A DNA stretch of 64,000 nt from Aurantimonas coralicida DSM 14790. GTDB taxonomy: Bacteria > Pseudomonadota > Alphaproteobacteria > Rhizobiales > Rhizobiaceae. Below, in pieces: positions 39,564 to 48,001 of this stretch. How positions within the stretch are numbered: position 1 is the first letter of the stretch; every line of letters starts with the position of its first letter. Under the pieces are notes generated by a model, which was not told the DNA's origin, did not search any database, and worked only from the letters and a program-made list of their open reading frames with translations. Location: contig NZ_ATXK01000010.1 in assembly GCF_000421645.1 (NCBI RefSeq), positions 90,838 to 154,837 on the forward strand, in the 5' to 3' direction. A program made the translations under genes and the position numbers.

Positions 39564-40313
39564 ATGCCTTTCTCCGTCATGAACAGACCGGCGATCGTCG
39601 CCCATCGCGGCTTTTCGGCCGCGCACCGTGAAAACTCGCCCGATGCCTGGAGGGCCGCATACGAGGCCGGCGCCGACTTCGTCGAGGCCGACATCCGCAT
39701 GACCCGCGACGGGACGCTCGTGTGCTGCCACGACGGCGATCTTACTCGGCTTGCGGGCCGTCACGACACGATCGCGGATATCGACGTGGCAACCCTTGCC
39801 GCAATCGCTGCCAACGGTGCGGCGGCAGCACCGCCTCTGGCGCTGCTGTTCAGCGTTCTGCCGGCCGGGCAAGCCATCCTTTTCGACATCAAGGACGAGC
39901 GGCCCGAAGCACTCGATCGCATCGTCGCGGTGTCAGAGGCTTGCGGTCGTGACAGACCTGTCTTCGGTCTCCATGACATCGCCTCGGTGCGCCACGTCAG
40001 AGCCCGGACGAGCGCCGCCATATTGGGCCTTCTGAAGGACCCTGACGAAGAAGAGGCGTTCTTCGCGGCCGGCGGCACCATCCTGCGCCTGTGGGAGTGC
40101 GACGCGAGCCCGGAGCGCCTCGATGCCGTCAATGGCCGGAACCGCCGGGTCTGGGTCACCACGGGTCATCACCACACCGGCCGCGACGTCGGCGACTTCG
40201 TGCCTGAGGCCCTGCGCCGCATGGCCGCCAACGGCGTTGCCGGTTTCCTCGTCAACGATCCCGCCGCAGCGCGCGATGCCCTTGCCGGCCATCAGCCGGA
40301 GGCCCGCGCATGA
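39564..40313 (+). CDS. Glycerophosphodiester phosphodiesterase
   Basis: Hydrolyses glycerophosphodiesters to glycerol-3-phosphate and an alcohol. The 249-aa TIM barrel has the full GDPD signature: IVAHRGFS (His14, Arg15), RENSPDAW (Glu23, Asn24), VEADIRMTRDG (Glu41, Asp43) and CCHDGDL (His56). No signal peptide, so it acts in the cytoplasm. It lies inside the ABC operon between ATPase and permease genes, which links the importer to phosphodiester use. Confidence 0.92.
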   Translation: MPFSVMNRPAIVAHRGFSAAHRENSPDAWRAAYEAGADFVEADIRMTRDGTLVCCHDGDLTRLAGRHDTIADIDVATLAAIAANGAAAAPPLALLFSVLPAGQAILFDIKDERPEALDRIVAVSEACGRDRPVFGLHDIASVRHVRARTSAAILGLLKDPDEEEAFFAAGGTILRLWECDASPERLDAVNGRNRRVWVTTGHHHTGRDVGDFVPEALRRMAANGVAGFLVNDPAAARDALAGHQPEARA

Positions 40314-41737
40314 ACCAAGGCTCGACCCTTCTCGTCTGCTTCGACGGACTGCGGCGCGACCGGGCCACGGCCGAACGAATGCCGAATCTGGCCCGGTTCA
40401 TCGCAGGCGGCGTCGACATGACCCATTCGCGCAGCGTCTTTCCGAGCGAGACCCGCGTTGCCTCGACCAGCACGGTCACCGGCTGCGCTCCGGGCCAGCA
40501 CGGGCTCGTCGCCAACCAGTTCATCCATCCGGAGGTCTCGGCGGCGGGTCTCTTCAACACGGCGAAGCGTGACAATCTCCTGCGAGCCGACGCGCTCGGC
40601 GTCCTCGTCGATCGCGAGAGCCTCGGCCATCGGCTTGCGCGCGCAGGCAAGCGCTTCGCCGTCGTCAGCACGGCCACGCCCGGCGCTACCTTCATGATGA
40701 GCTACGGCGCGGGCAGTCTCGGACAGCCGGTGTTCTCGGTGCATGAGGGGGTCGGAACGCCGGACGTCATGCGGCAGGCTGAGGACCGGTTCGGTACAGT
40801 ACCAGAAGGCGCAACGCCCAACTCGGCAAGGATTGACTATGCGACGCGAGTCCTGACCGACCTCGTCTATCCTGCGTATGGTCCGGATCTGGCAATCTTC
40901 TGGATGTCGGATCCGGACATCACCTCGCACGGGTTTGGGATCGACGGGCTCGAGACGATCGCCGCGCAGCGGGGCTGCGACGACGCCTTCGGGCGCCTTC
41001 TCGATTGGTGGGAGGCCGGCGACGGGCCGGAAAACATCATGGTCATGTCTGACCATGGCCAGATCACCGGCACGCGCCGGGTCGATCTGAGGGCAGCCCT
41101 GCCCGACCATGTGGACCATCTGGCGCCCGGTTATTTTTCCGGCCTCTATCTCCCCGAACCATCCCGCGAGACGATCGCCGCGACCGTCGAAAGACTGGCG
41201 GCCGAGCCGTGGTGCGGGCTGGTCTTCGTCAACCTTCCCGGCGAGCCGCAGGCCGCCGTGCCGGGCGCGATCGCGGCCTCGGCCATGGGCGGCGGCCATC
41301 GTCGCTCTGCGCCCGTCTCTTTCACGCTCCGAGCTTCGACGGGCCCCGAGCCCGGCTCGCCGGAAACCTGCCTGTTCGTCGGCGGGATCGATCCCGGCGG
41401 CGGCATGCATGGCGGCCTCGCCCGAGGCGAGCTCTCGACCGTTCTCGCTGCGGCCGGGCCGGCATTCCATCGCGGCGTGCGATCGGCGACACCATGCTGG
41501 CTGCCCGACATCGCGCCGACGCTACTGGCGGTCCTCGGTCTTGCAAGCGACGGAACCAGCGGCCGCATCATGCATGAGGTCCTGGCAAATCAGGACGGCG
41601 GCGCTGCGCGCGTCGAGCGCCGCAGCCTCATGGCCGCGGTCGGCGACCACCAACAGATCGTCGAGCAGTGGCTCGTCGACGGCCGGGCAATCACCGATTA
41701 CGGCTGGTCGAACGGACCGGGAGACCTGCTGCAATGA
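40310..41737 (+). CDS. Alkaline-phosphatase-superfamily phosphodiesterase/nucleotide pyrophosphatase-like protein
   Basis: Protein of 475 aa with the metal-site layout of type I phosphodiesterases: LVCFDGLRRD (Asp12), nucleophile region SVFPSETRVAST (Ser46 where the family often has Thr), WMSDPDITSHGFG (Asp and His), VMSDHGQ and GGGMHGG (last His). No signal peptide, so it is probably cytoplasmic. It overlaps the GDPD gene (ATGA) and the permease gene (ATGA). Together they suggest that an imported compound is cut at two phosphodiester or phosphoester bonds. Substrate unknown. Confidence 0.87.
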   Translation: MNQGSTLLVCFDGLRRDRATAERMPNLARFIAGGVDMTHSRSVFPSETRVASTSTVTGCAPGQHGLVANQFIHPEVSAAGLFNTAKRDNLLRADALGVLVDRESLGHRLARAGKRFAVVSTATPGATFMMSYGAGSLGQPVFSVHEGVGTPDVMRQAEDRFGTVPEGATPNSARIDYATRVLTDLVYPAYGPDLAIFWMSDPDITSHGFGIDGLETIAAQRGCDDAFGRLLDWWEAGDGPENIMVMSDHGQITGTRRVDLRAALPDHVDHLAPGYFSGLYLPEPSRETIAATVERLAAEPWCGLVFVNLPGEPQAAVPGAIAASAMGGGHRRSAPVSFTLRASTGPEPGSPETCLFVGGIDPGGGMHGGLARGELSTVLAAAGPAFHRGVRSATPCWLPDIAPTLLAVLGLASDGTSGRIMHEVLANQDGGAARVERRSLMAAVGDHQQIVEQWLVDGRAITDYGWSNGPGDLLQ

Positions 41738-42672
41738 GCCCGCGTTTCGTCCTCACGAAGCTGCTGCGCGCGTGTCTGACGCTCGTTCTGGCGGTGACCT
41801 TCGTCTTCGTCGTCCTGCGCATGTCCGGCGATCCGGTCACGCAGATGCTCCCCGACGACACGCCGGCGGCCGTGATCACGCAGTACCGCACGATGTGGGG
41901 TCTCGACCGTCCGCTCCCGGAACAATATCTGCGCTACGTCGCGGGCCTCGTCCGCGGAGATTTCGGCTTTTCGTTCCGCGACGACCGGCCGGCGCTCGAA
42001 ATCGTCCTAGAGCGCGTGCCCCTGACGCTTGAACTAGGTCTCGCGGCGCTTGCCCTCACGCTGCTTCTCGGGCTCGGAGCGGGTATCCTGGCGTCCCTGA
42101 ACCGTGGGAACGCGATCGATCACGCGACCATGGCCTTCACCATCTTCGGCCATTCGATGCCGAACTTCTTCCTTGGCATTCTGATGATCCTGCTCTTCGC
42201 AATGACTTGGCGGGTCCTGCCCAGTTCGGGTGCCGGCAGTATCGAGCACCTGATCATGCCGGCGGTGACGCTCGGCACCAGCTACGCCGCCACGGTCGGA
42301 CGCTTTACCCGCTCGTCGCTGCTGGAAGTCTTGCATCAACCCTTCATGCGGACAGCCAGGGCCAAGGGCGTGCCGTTCGGGCGTCGGATCATGGGCCACG
42401 CACTGCCGAATGCCGGCATCCCGATCGTCACGGTCATCGGTCTTCGCATAGGGGCGCTGATCGGCGGTGCGGTGGTGGTCGAGTCAGTCTTCGCATGGCC
42501 GGGCGTCGGCCAGCTTCTCGTCAATGCCGTCGCCTTCCGCGATCTCGCCGTCGTCCAGACGGTCGTGCTGCTGATCGCCTTCACCATGGTCGTCGTGAAC
42601 TTCCTCGTCGACATCCTCTATGGTTGGCTCGACCCACGCATCGGCGCTGGCCGACGGGAGGCGCAGGCATGA
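41734..42672 (+). CDS. ABC transporter permease (DppB-like)
   Basis: Inner-membrane protein of 312 aa with a long first segment (LLRACLTLVLAVTFVFVVLR), a periplasmic stretch containing GDFGFSFRDDRP, and the family block MRTARAKGVPFGRRIMGHAL (EAA loop contacting the ATPases). It ends VFAWPGVGQLLVNAVAFRD and a last membrane segment. ATGA overlaps on both sides mark tight co-translation. Confidence 0.93.
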   Translation: MSPRFVLTKLLRACLTLVLAVTFVFVVLRMSGDPVTQMLPDDTPAAVITQYRTMWGLDRPLPEQYLRYVAGLVRGDFGFSFRDDRPALEIVLERVPLTLELGLAALALTLLLGLGAGILASLNRGNAIDHATMAFTIFGHSMPNFFLGILMILLFAMTWRVLPSSGAGSIEHLIMPAVTLGTSYAATVGRFTRSSLLEVLHQPFMRTARAKGVPFGRRIMGHALPNAGIPIVTVIGLRIGALIGGAVVVESVFAWPGVGQLLVNAVAFRDLAVVQTVVLLIAFTMVVVNFLVDILYGWLDPRIGAGRREAQA

Positions 42673-43559
42673 GCACCTCCGTCGATCCGATCCTCACCGA
42701 ACCAGAGACGCAATCAACGCGGCGACAGCGCCGCCTGCCGGTGGTCGTCAGCCTGTGCAGCGCCTGGCTCTTCCTCGTTCTTATCACGGCCATCGGCGCA
42801 GACCTGATCGCGCCTTACGGCTACGCCGAGCAGAGCCTGCTCAATCGCCTTAAGCCACCAGCCTTTCTCGGCGGCGACCCGGCCTATATTCTGGGTACTG
42901 ACGGGCTAGGTCGCGACGTCTTCTCGCGGCTCCTGTACGCCCTGCGCACAAGCGTCCTCATCGCGTTTTGCGGCACGCTGATCGGTTCCGTGATCGGCAC
43001 AATGCTCGGCTTTCTCGCCGCCCATTTCCGCGGTTGGGTCGACGAAGTCGTCATGCTGCTGGTCGATTTCCAGGCGTCGATGCCGTTCCTGATCATCGCG
43101 CTGGCGATCCTCGCCTTCTTCGGCAACAGCTTCGAACTGTTCCTCATCGTGGTCGGTTTCTATGGTTGGGAAGTCTATGCGCGCCTGACGCGCGGGCTGG
43201 TCCTGCAGGCGAACGCGCAGGGCTACGCCTTCGCCGTCCGCACGCTCGGCGTCCACCCGTTCCGCATCTACGTCCGCCACGTACTGCCCAACATTCTCAG
43301 CGTCCTCGTGGTGCAGGTCACCTTGAACTTTCCGGAACTGATTCTCTTGGAGACCTCGCTGAGCTTTCTCGGGCTTGGCGTCCAGCCACCGAAAACGAGC
43401 CTGGGGTTGATGCTCGGCGAAGGGCGGAACTACATCGCGACGGCCTGGTGGATGGCAATCCCAGCCGGCGTCGTAATCTTCCTGACGACGCTGTCGGTAA
43501 GCCTGCTCGGTGACTGGCTGCGTGACCGTCTCGATCCAACCCTGCGTGACGCGGATTAG
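42669..43559 (+). CDS. ABC transporter permease (DppC-like)
   Basis: Inner-membrane protein of 296 aa. Visible family blocks: HILGTDGLGRD equivalent (YILGTDGLGRDVFSRLLYA, about residue 75), the EAA loop YAFAVRTLGVHPFRIYVRHV and ETSLSFLGLGVQPP. It completes the importer. The stop codon TAG (43557-43559) spans the junction with the IS5-family element: TA is the target duplication and G the first IS base. The pre-insertion sequence also reads TAG, so the protein is unchanged. Confidence 0.92.
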   Translation: MSTSVDPILTEPETQSTRRQRRLPVVVSLCSAWLFLVLITAIGADLIAPYGYAEQSLLNRLKPPAFLGGDPAYILGTDGLGRDVFSRLLYALRTSVLIAFCGTLIGSVIGTMLGFLAAHFRGWVDEVVMLLVDFQASMPFLIIALAILAFFGNSFELFLIVVGFYGWEVYARLTRGLVLQANAQGYAFAVRTLGVHPFRIYVRHVLPNILSVLVVQVTLNFPELILLETSLSFLGLGVQPPKTSLGLMLGEGRNYIATAWWMAIPAGVVIFLTTLSVSLLGDWLRDRLDPTLRDAD

Positions 43560-44359
43560 GCCACTGACTCATTAGCTGCGATCCATAGTCGGACGGCGGC
43601 GAGTTTGACGAGTGCGAGATAGCGTCGTGCTTTTCGTAGCGGGTCGTGATGGCGCGGCAGTGTTTGATGCGGTTGAAGAACCGCTCGACCACGTTCCGGA
43701 AGCGATAGAGATAGCGGCTGAAGGGGGGCTTTTCGCGTCGGTTGGGCATCGGCTTTGCACAAGCCCAGCCGCCTTGCGCCTTCATTTGGCGACGCAAAGC
43801 GTCGCTGTCGTAAGCTGCATCGGCAAGCAGGGCCTGCCCCGGGCCGATTGTGTCGGGCATGCCAATGGCCGAGCGCCCGTCATGGGCCTGCCCGGCGGTG
43901 AGAGCCAGCTTCACAGGTAGCCCGTCGGCATCGACAAGGGCATGGATCTTCGTCGTCAATCCGCCCCGCGAGCGCCCCATACAGAGGGCGACGGATCGTG
44001 CCAGGCTGGCGGCTTCGGCGCCCCCTTTTTTGCCGCCTGACGTTGCTGGCATGCTGGTGAACCCTGATCGAGGAGGAGTCGGTCGACTGCAGATAACCAT
44101 CGTAGGCCACCGAAACGGCATCGAAGATGCGGTCCCACACACCGACCTTGCGCCACCGCACAAAGCGATTGTAGCAGGTCGTCGCCGAACCGTAGCGCTC
44201 CGGAATGTCGGCCCATGGCGACCCAATGCGAAGCCGCCAATAGATGCCGTTCAGGACCTTGCGGTCATCGGCACGTGGAACCCCGCGCGGCTTCTTCGGC
44301 AAAAGTGGCTCGATGATCGACCATTCGAAATCGGTCAGCTCGTAGCGGCGCTGCGACAT
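43556..44359 (-). pseudogene. IS5-family transposase, frameshifted
   Basis: DDE transposase in pieces. From ATG 44359: SQRRYELTDFEWSIIEPLLP, then IYWRLRIGSPWADIPERYG and the first catalytic-type Asp in STDSSSIRVHQH. The frame changes at an A6G5 run near 44030, as in programmed-frameshift IS5 elements. The second frame carries SRGGLTTKIHALVDADGLPV, LLADAAYDSDALR and the terminal Glu block NVVERFFNRIKHCRAI. After EKHDA a 1-nt (or 4-nt) loss moves the conserved end LALVKLAAVRLWIAANESVA back to the first frame. That second shift is probably inactivating. Confidence 0.85.
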
Positions 44360-44427
44360 TGCAAACTCCTTTCGGAGCTTGAATCATCCCGCAGCCAAAT
44401 CCGCTACCCGTTTATGAGTTCGTGACC
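43559..44427 (-). mobile_element. IS5-family insertion sequence (IS427-like group), 869 bp
   Basis: Imperfect terminal inverted repeats: GGCCACTGACTCATTAGC at the left and GGTCACGAACTCATAAAC, read inward, at the right (about 13 of 18 identical). Each is flanked by TA (43557-43558 and 44428-44429), as expected for a TA target duplication. One transposase gene on the minus strand fills it. Length fits the group. Confidence 0.85.
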
Positions 44428-44453
44428 TAGTGGCCGCGAGCGCTCCCTGCGAT

Positions 44454-44850
44454 TTAGCTTTGCGCATTCCGATCCCGCTCGCTCTGCCCTGCCCCGGCAC
44501 CTCCGGGAAGCCACCTCTCGCGATGGACGATCCAGCTCTCGTACGTGGGCGCCAGATCCGTCGGCGCGGCGTCGAGGCACCCGCGGCGGACCTTGAGCTC
44601 TCCGTTGCCCTCGACGCTGAAGAGCCACGAGCCGCGGGTCGGGCAGAAGTGACGGTGGACGAAGTCCCGCCCATCCCCGGGTATCGCCGGTGACGGTGAC
44701 GACCGCTTCTGCAAAGACGGCGAACGCCAGGTAGGGTCCGCCTGTCTTCTTCCGACAGACGGTGCGGTGGCAGAGGCCGACGCGGATCGGGTCGCCGCGC
44801 ATCTCGAGGCGGACCGCGCCGCAGTTGCATCCACATGTCCTGACCGTCAT
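44454..44850 (-). pseudogene. GFA-family (glutathione-dependent formaldehyde-activating-like) protein, frameshifted
   Basis: GFA proteins bind zinc through CxC and C-x-x-C motifs. The N-terminus reads TCGCNCGAVRLEMRGDPI and GLCHRTVCRKKTGGPYLAF in one frame. Near 44690 the frame breaks, and the family C-terminus continues in another: HRHFCPTRGSWLFSVEGN and ESWIVHRERWLPG. The second C of the usual C-P-x-C-G-S is Arg. Frameshift plus lost zinc ligand indicate a dead gene. It follows the IS5 element directly. Confidence 0.82.
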
Positions 44851-44876
44851 GCCGCCTCCCTAAGCAGCCTCTTCGT

Positions 44877-45266
44877 TCATTCCCTTTGGCACACGACCTC
44901 GATGTTATTGCCATCGAGGTCGTGGACGTAGGCGGCATAGTAGGACGGATGATATCGGGCGCGGATGCCGGGCCGACCATTGTCCCGGCCGCCGGCGGAC
45001 ATGGCCGCCGCGTAGAAGGCATCCACCGTGGCACGGTCGGGCGCGGCGAAAGCGAGATGAACACCACCAGGCGCGGGCTCGCCGTCGTGAATCCACAGGC
45101 GCGGGTATCCGTCGCTTCCCAGGCCATGCCGCTTGGTGCCGCTCGCCGAATGATCCGGCGAAACCGACACGATGCAGGCCACGCCGAGGGGTCCGAGCGC
45201 CGCCTCGTAGAACGCCCTGGCCGCATCCGCGTCGGAGACCGGGATCTCGACATGGTCGATCAGCAT
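44877..45266 (-). CDS. VOC-family (glyoxalase/bleomycin-resistance fold) protein
   Basis: Protein of 129 aa: starts MLIDHVEIPVSDADAARAFY (His5 of the first metal-type position), ends YYAAYVHDLDGNNIEVVCQ (Asp-x-D-G-N-x-x-E). Two beta-alpha-beta-beta-beta units are expected. Such proteins act as metal-dependent lyases, dioxygenases or binding proteins; the substrate is unknown. It overlaps the MDR gene upstream by 7 bp, so they are one transcript. Confidence 0.85.
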   Translation of the reverse strand: MLIDHVEIPVSDADAARAFYEAALGPLGVACIVSVSPDHSASGTKRHGLGSDGYPRLWIHDGEPAPGGVHLAFAAPDRATVDAFYAAAMSAGGRDNGRPGIRARYHPSYYAAYVHDLDGNNIEVVCQRE

Positions 45267-46285
45267 GGGACTTCCTCCGTCGCGCAGAGAACGACCTTTC
45301 CCGTGAGGCGGCCGGATTCAAGGTAGCGGTGCGCGGCCTGGACCTCAGTCAGTGGAAAGGTGCGGTCGATGACCGGCCGCAGCGCGCCTCGGCGAACAGC
45401 CTCGCGGATGTAATCTCTAGCGGCGGCGAAGCGCTCGGCATTCTCCGTCACCTCGAACAGTTCCGAGAAGGTCAGCGTCCTGCGATCGAGCGCGATCAGG
45501 GGCAGATTGACCCGGGCGGCCTTGAAGTCCGGAGAGCTCTGCGCGCCATAGGAGATGATGTGGGCGCCTTCAGCGGTAGCGCCGATGCATTCGGCGAGCG
45601 TGTCGCCACCCACCGCTTCGATGACCAGACCGACTCCGGCTCCCCCGGTGATCTCCTCGACGCCCTTAGCCAGATCACCGGCCGAGCGCGTGACGATGAC
45701 CGCGGCGGCGCCGGTGGCCAACAGCGAAGTCTCTGCGTCCTTGCGGCGGGTGGTGGCAATGGCGCGGAGCCCCAGATCGCGCGCCATCTGCAAGGCCATC
45801 AATCCCACTGCCGAAGTGGCGGCCGTTACCAGAACCCATGTTCCTGCTGGTAGGTCGTGGCGAGCCATCATGTTCCATGCCTGCAAGGCTGCCATCCAAA
45901 GGCCCGCCTCCTCCGCCGACGTCAGTTCCGCGATGGCGGACGCGACCGCGTGAGCGGGAACATTGGCATCGGTCGCATAGGTCCCCGTCCCCATGATGGG
46001 CGAGACGACCGGGAGAACCGCGACCCGGTCGCCCGGCGCAACATGACTGACGTCGGCACCGACGGCGTTCACCACGCCGACAGCTTCGTTGCCCATCGCT
46101 GAAGGAAAGGCGGGCGCGATCACGTAATGGTCGCGCCGCATCAACGCGTCGAACCGATTGGTGCCGACGGCAAGGATCCGCAACTGGACTTCGCCTCGGC
46201 CCGGCTCCGGGAGATCGAGGGGTTCGAGCTTCAGGACTTCGGGACCGCCGAGTTCACGATAGACAACGCGTTGGGCAGTGGACAT
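45260..46285 (-). CDS. MDR-superfamily zinc-independent alcohol dehydrogenase/quinone oxidoreductase
   Basis: NADPH-dependent oxidoreductase of 341 aa. The GroES-like half has GRGEVQLRILAVGTNRFDAL and MGNEAVGVVNAVGADVSHVAPGDRVAV. The Rossmann half has WVLVTAATSAVGLMALQMAR, near the usual A-A-x-x-x-V-G motif. Catalytic zinc cysteines are absent, as in quinone reductases. The ATG at 46285 is chosen from the conserved start (STAQRVVYRELGGPEVLKLE); the longer frame overlaps the next gene. Likely detoxifies quinones or enones. Confidence 0.88.
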   Translation of the reverse strand: MSTAQRVVYRELGGPEVLKLEPLDLPEPGRGEVQLRILAVGTNRFDALMRRDHYVIAPAFPSAMGNEAVGVVNAVGADVSHVAPGDRVAVLPVVSPIMGTGTYATDANVPAHAVASAIAELTSAEEAGLWMAALQAWNMMARHDLPAGTWVLVTAATSAVGLMALQMARDLGLRAIATTRRKDAETSLLATGAAAVIVTRSAGDLAKGVEEITGGAGVGLVIEAVGGDTLAECIGATAEGAHIISYGAQSSPDFKAARVNLPLIALDRRTLTFSELFEVTENAERFAAARDYIREAVRRGALRPVIDRTFPLTEVQAAHRYLESGRLTGKVVLCATEEVPC

Positions 46286-46466
46286 GGAAACCTCTAATGG
46301 AGTGAAGCCGACGCAGATCGTTTGGCGCGGCAAGATTGGAAAGGGATAGTGGGGGACGTCAGGTCCCCGGGGCTGCTTGAACCGAGCTACGCCGAGGAAG
46401 CTGGTGGTCGGTTCGTCGGCTCCGATCTTTGCCGGACAGACATCCTTGCGGCGAGCTCGGCGGGCC

Positions 46467-47213
46467 TCAGACCTGCGAGGCGCCGCCGTCGGCAAAGAGC
46501 TCGGCGCCGTTGACGTAGCTGGCCGCGTCGCTGGCGAGGAAAGCCACCGCGCGTCCGATCTCCTCCGGCTCGCCGATGCGACCGATGGTACTCTGGCCGT
46601 TGAGGAAGGCGATCGCGGTTTCGGCCTCTTCGGGCGTCGGAAACATGTTCCGAAGAGATGGGGTGTTCACCGGGCCCGGGCTGAGGAGGTTGATGCGGAT
46701 GCCGCTTCCCTTGATGTCAAGGACCCAGGCTCGGACGAGCGCGCGAAGGGCGGCCTTTGTTGCACCGTAGACGCTGAGCCCCGGGCCCGGACTGATCGAT
46801 GCGGTCGAGCCGACGATGACGATCGAGCCGCCCGGGCGCATCAGAGGCAATGCGTGCTGGACGGTGAACACCACGCCCTTGACGTTGGTGTCGAAGATCC
46901 GGTCGAACGATCCTTCAGTGATCGATCCCAAAGGCTCCAGCTCTCCCTTGCCAGCGTTCGCGACCAGGACGTCGGCGCGACCATGCTCGGCGCCGACCTG
47001 CGAGAACAGTCGGCTCAGGTCCTCCAGCTTCGAGACGTCCGCCTGCACCGCGGCGCTCATCTCGCCAAGCATGGCGACGGCTTCGTCGAGCTCCTTCTGG
47101 CGCCGACCCGTCACCACGACGCGGGCGCCCTGGCTCACCAGCTCCTTTGCAATGGCGAAGCCGAGGCCCGTCGCCCCGCCCGTCACGACGGCAATCTTTC
47201 CTGCGAATGTCAT
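46467..47213 (-). CDS. SDR-family oxidoreductase
   Basis: Short-chain dehydrogenase of 248 aa. The cofactor motif TGGATGLG (residues 11-18) is followed by VVVTGRR, which suggests NADP. NAG motif in VLVANAGKG, catalytic Ser in IVIVGSTAS, Y-x-x-x-K in SVYGATKAAL. C-terminal VNGAELFADGGASQV is standard. It is transcribed away from the TetR-type gene, with two operator-like palindromes between them. Confidence 0.92.
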   Translation of the reverse strand: MTFAGKIAVVTGGATGLGFAIAKELVSQGARVVVTGRRQKELDEAVAMLGEMSAAVQADVSKLEDLSRLFSQVGAEHGRADVLVANAGKGELEPLGSITEGSFDRIFDTNVKGVVFTVQHALPLMRPGGSIVIVGSTASISPGPGLSVYGATKAALRALVRAWVLDIKGSGIRINLLSPGPVNTPSLRNMFPTPEEAETAIAFLNGQSTIGRIGEPEEIGRAVAFLASDAASYVNGAELFADGGASQV

Positions 47214-47253
47214 AAGCTCGTTCCCGGTACCGGAGGCATCATCGCCACCATTC

Positions 47254-47271
47254 ATGTAGCGGACGCTATAT
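47254..47271. promoter_or_regulatory. Operator-like palindrome 1 of the TetR/SDR gap
   Basis: ATGTAGCGGACGCTATAT is an almost perfect inverted repeat (core TAGCG-ga-CGCTA), 41 bp upstream of the SDR start. A close copy lies 91 bp away at 47345. Confidence 0.7.
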
Positions 47272-47344
47272 GCACGACAATGCGCTGGCAAGCGTTTTAT
47301 ATACCATTCACTACATACAAGAGATGGTGTCGGCTTGTGCGTCG

Positions 47345-47362
47345 GTGTAGCGACCGTTATAT
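47345..47362. promoter_or_regulatory. Operator-like palindrome 2, before the TetR gene
   Basis: GTGTAGCGACCGTTATAT has the same layout as the site at 47254 (14 of 18 bases identical). It lies 24 bp before the regulator ATG, suiting autorepression. Confidence 0.68.
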
Positions 47363-47385
47363 CATGGGTCGAAACGGAGGGTTTG

Positions 47386-47991
47386 ATGGAGGCACAGAAG
47401 CGCAAGCGGCGGCCGGCGTTCGATCGCGAGGAGGGTGTTGCCAAGGCGCAGGCACTCTTCCACCGACATGGCTACGACGCCGTCAGCATCGCCGATCTGA
47501 CCAAGGAGCTCGAGATCAACCCGCCGAGCCTCTACGCTGCCTATGGCAGCAAGGCCGAACTCTTCGAGCGCGCGATGAAGCGTTACTCGTCGTTGCACGC
47601 GTTGCCGCTCGACAAGCTGCTCGCTCCTGGACGTCCTCCTGCCGAGGCGTTGAACGCGCTTCTTGTTGCCAGCGCCCGTCAGTATGGCGGCGACGCGGAA
47701 CTCAAGGGTTGCCTCGTCACGGAGGGGATGCGGGCAGACGACGAGACCGCGCGGCGGATGGCCATGGAGCTAGGGCGGGGCGCCATGGATGCCATCCATG
47801 CCTATGTGGCGCTCCATCATCCGACCCGCGCCCGGGAAATCTCCGACTACGTCCTCGTGACCATGCGCGGCCTGTCGTCCTTCGCGTGCCTTGGCATGTC
47901 GCAGAAACGATTGGTCGAGGTTGCGCGGATGGCAGGCCGCACGCTGGAGGGCGAGTTCCAGAACGTTGGCGTACCGCCAGACGCCGCTTAA
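47386..47991 (+). CDS. TetR-family transcriptional regulator
   Basis: Repressor of 201 aa. N-terminal HTH: FDREEGVAKAQALFHRHGYD, then VSIADLTKELEINPPSLYAA and YGSKAELFERAM (about residues 12-65). The C-terminal ligand domain contains a TetR_C_16-type GCLVTEGMRADDETARRMA stretch. GGAGGG precedes the ATG at 47386; an in-frame GTG at 47335 has no such signal and would overlap palindrome 2. It should repress itself and the divergent SDR-MDR-VOC genes. Confidence 0.9.
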   Translation: MEAQKRKRRPAFDREEGVAKAQALFHRHGYDAVSIADLTKELEINPPSLYAAYGSKAELFERAMKRYSSLHALPLDKLLAPGRPPAEALNALLVASARQYGGDAELKGCLVTEGMRADDETARRMAMELGRGAMDAIHAYVALHHPTRAREISDYVLVTMRGLSSFACLGMSQKRLVEVARMAGRTLEGEFQNVGVPPDAA

Positions 47992-48001
47992 GTGCTCACC
48001 G

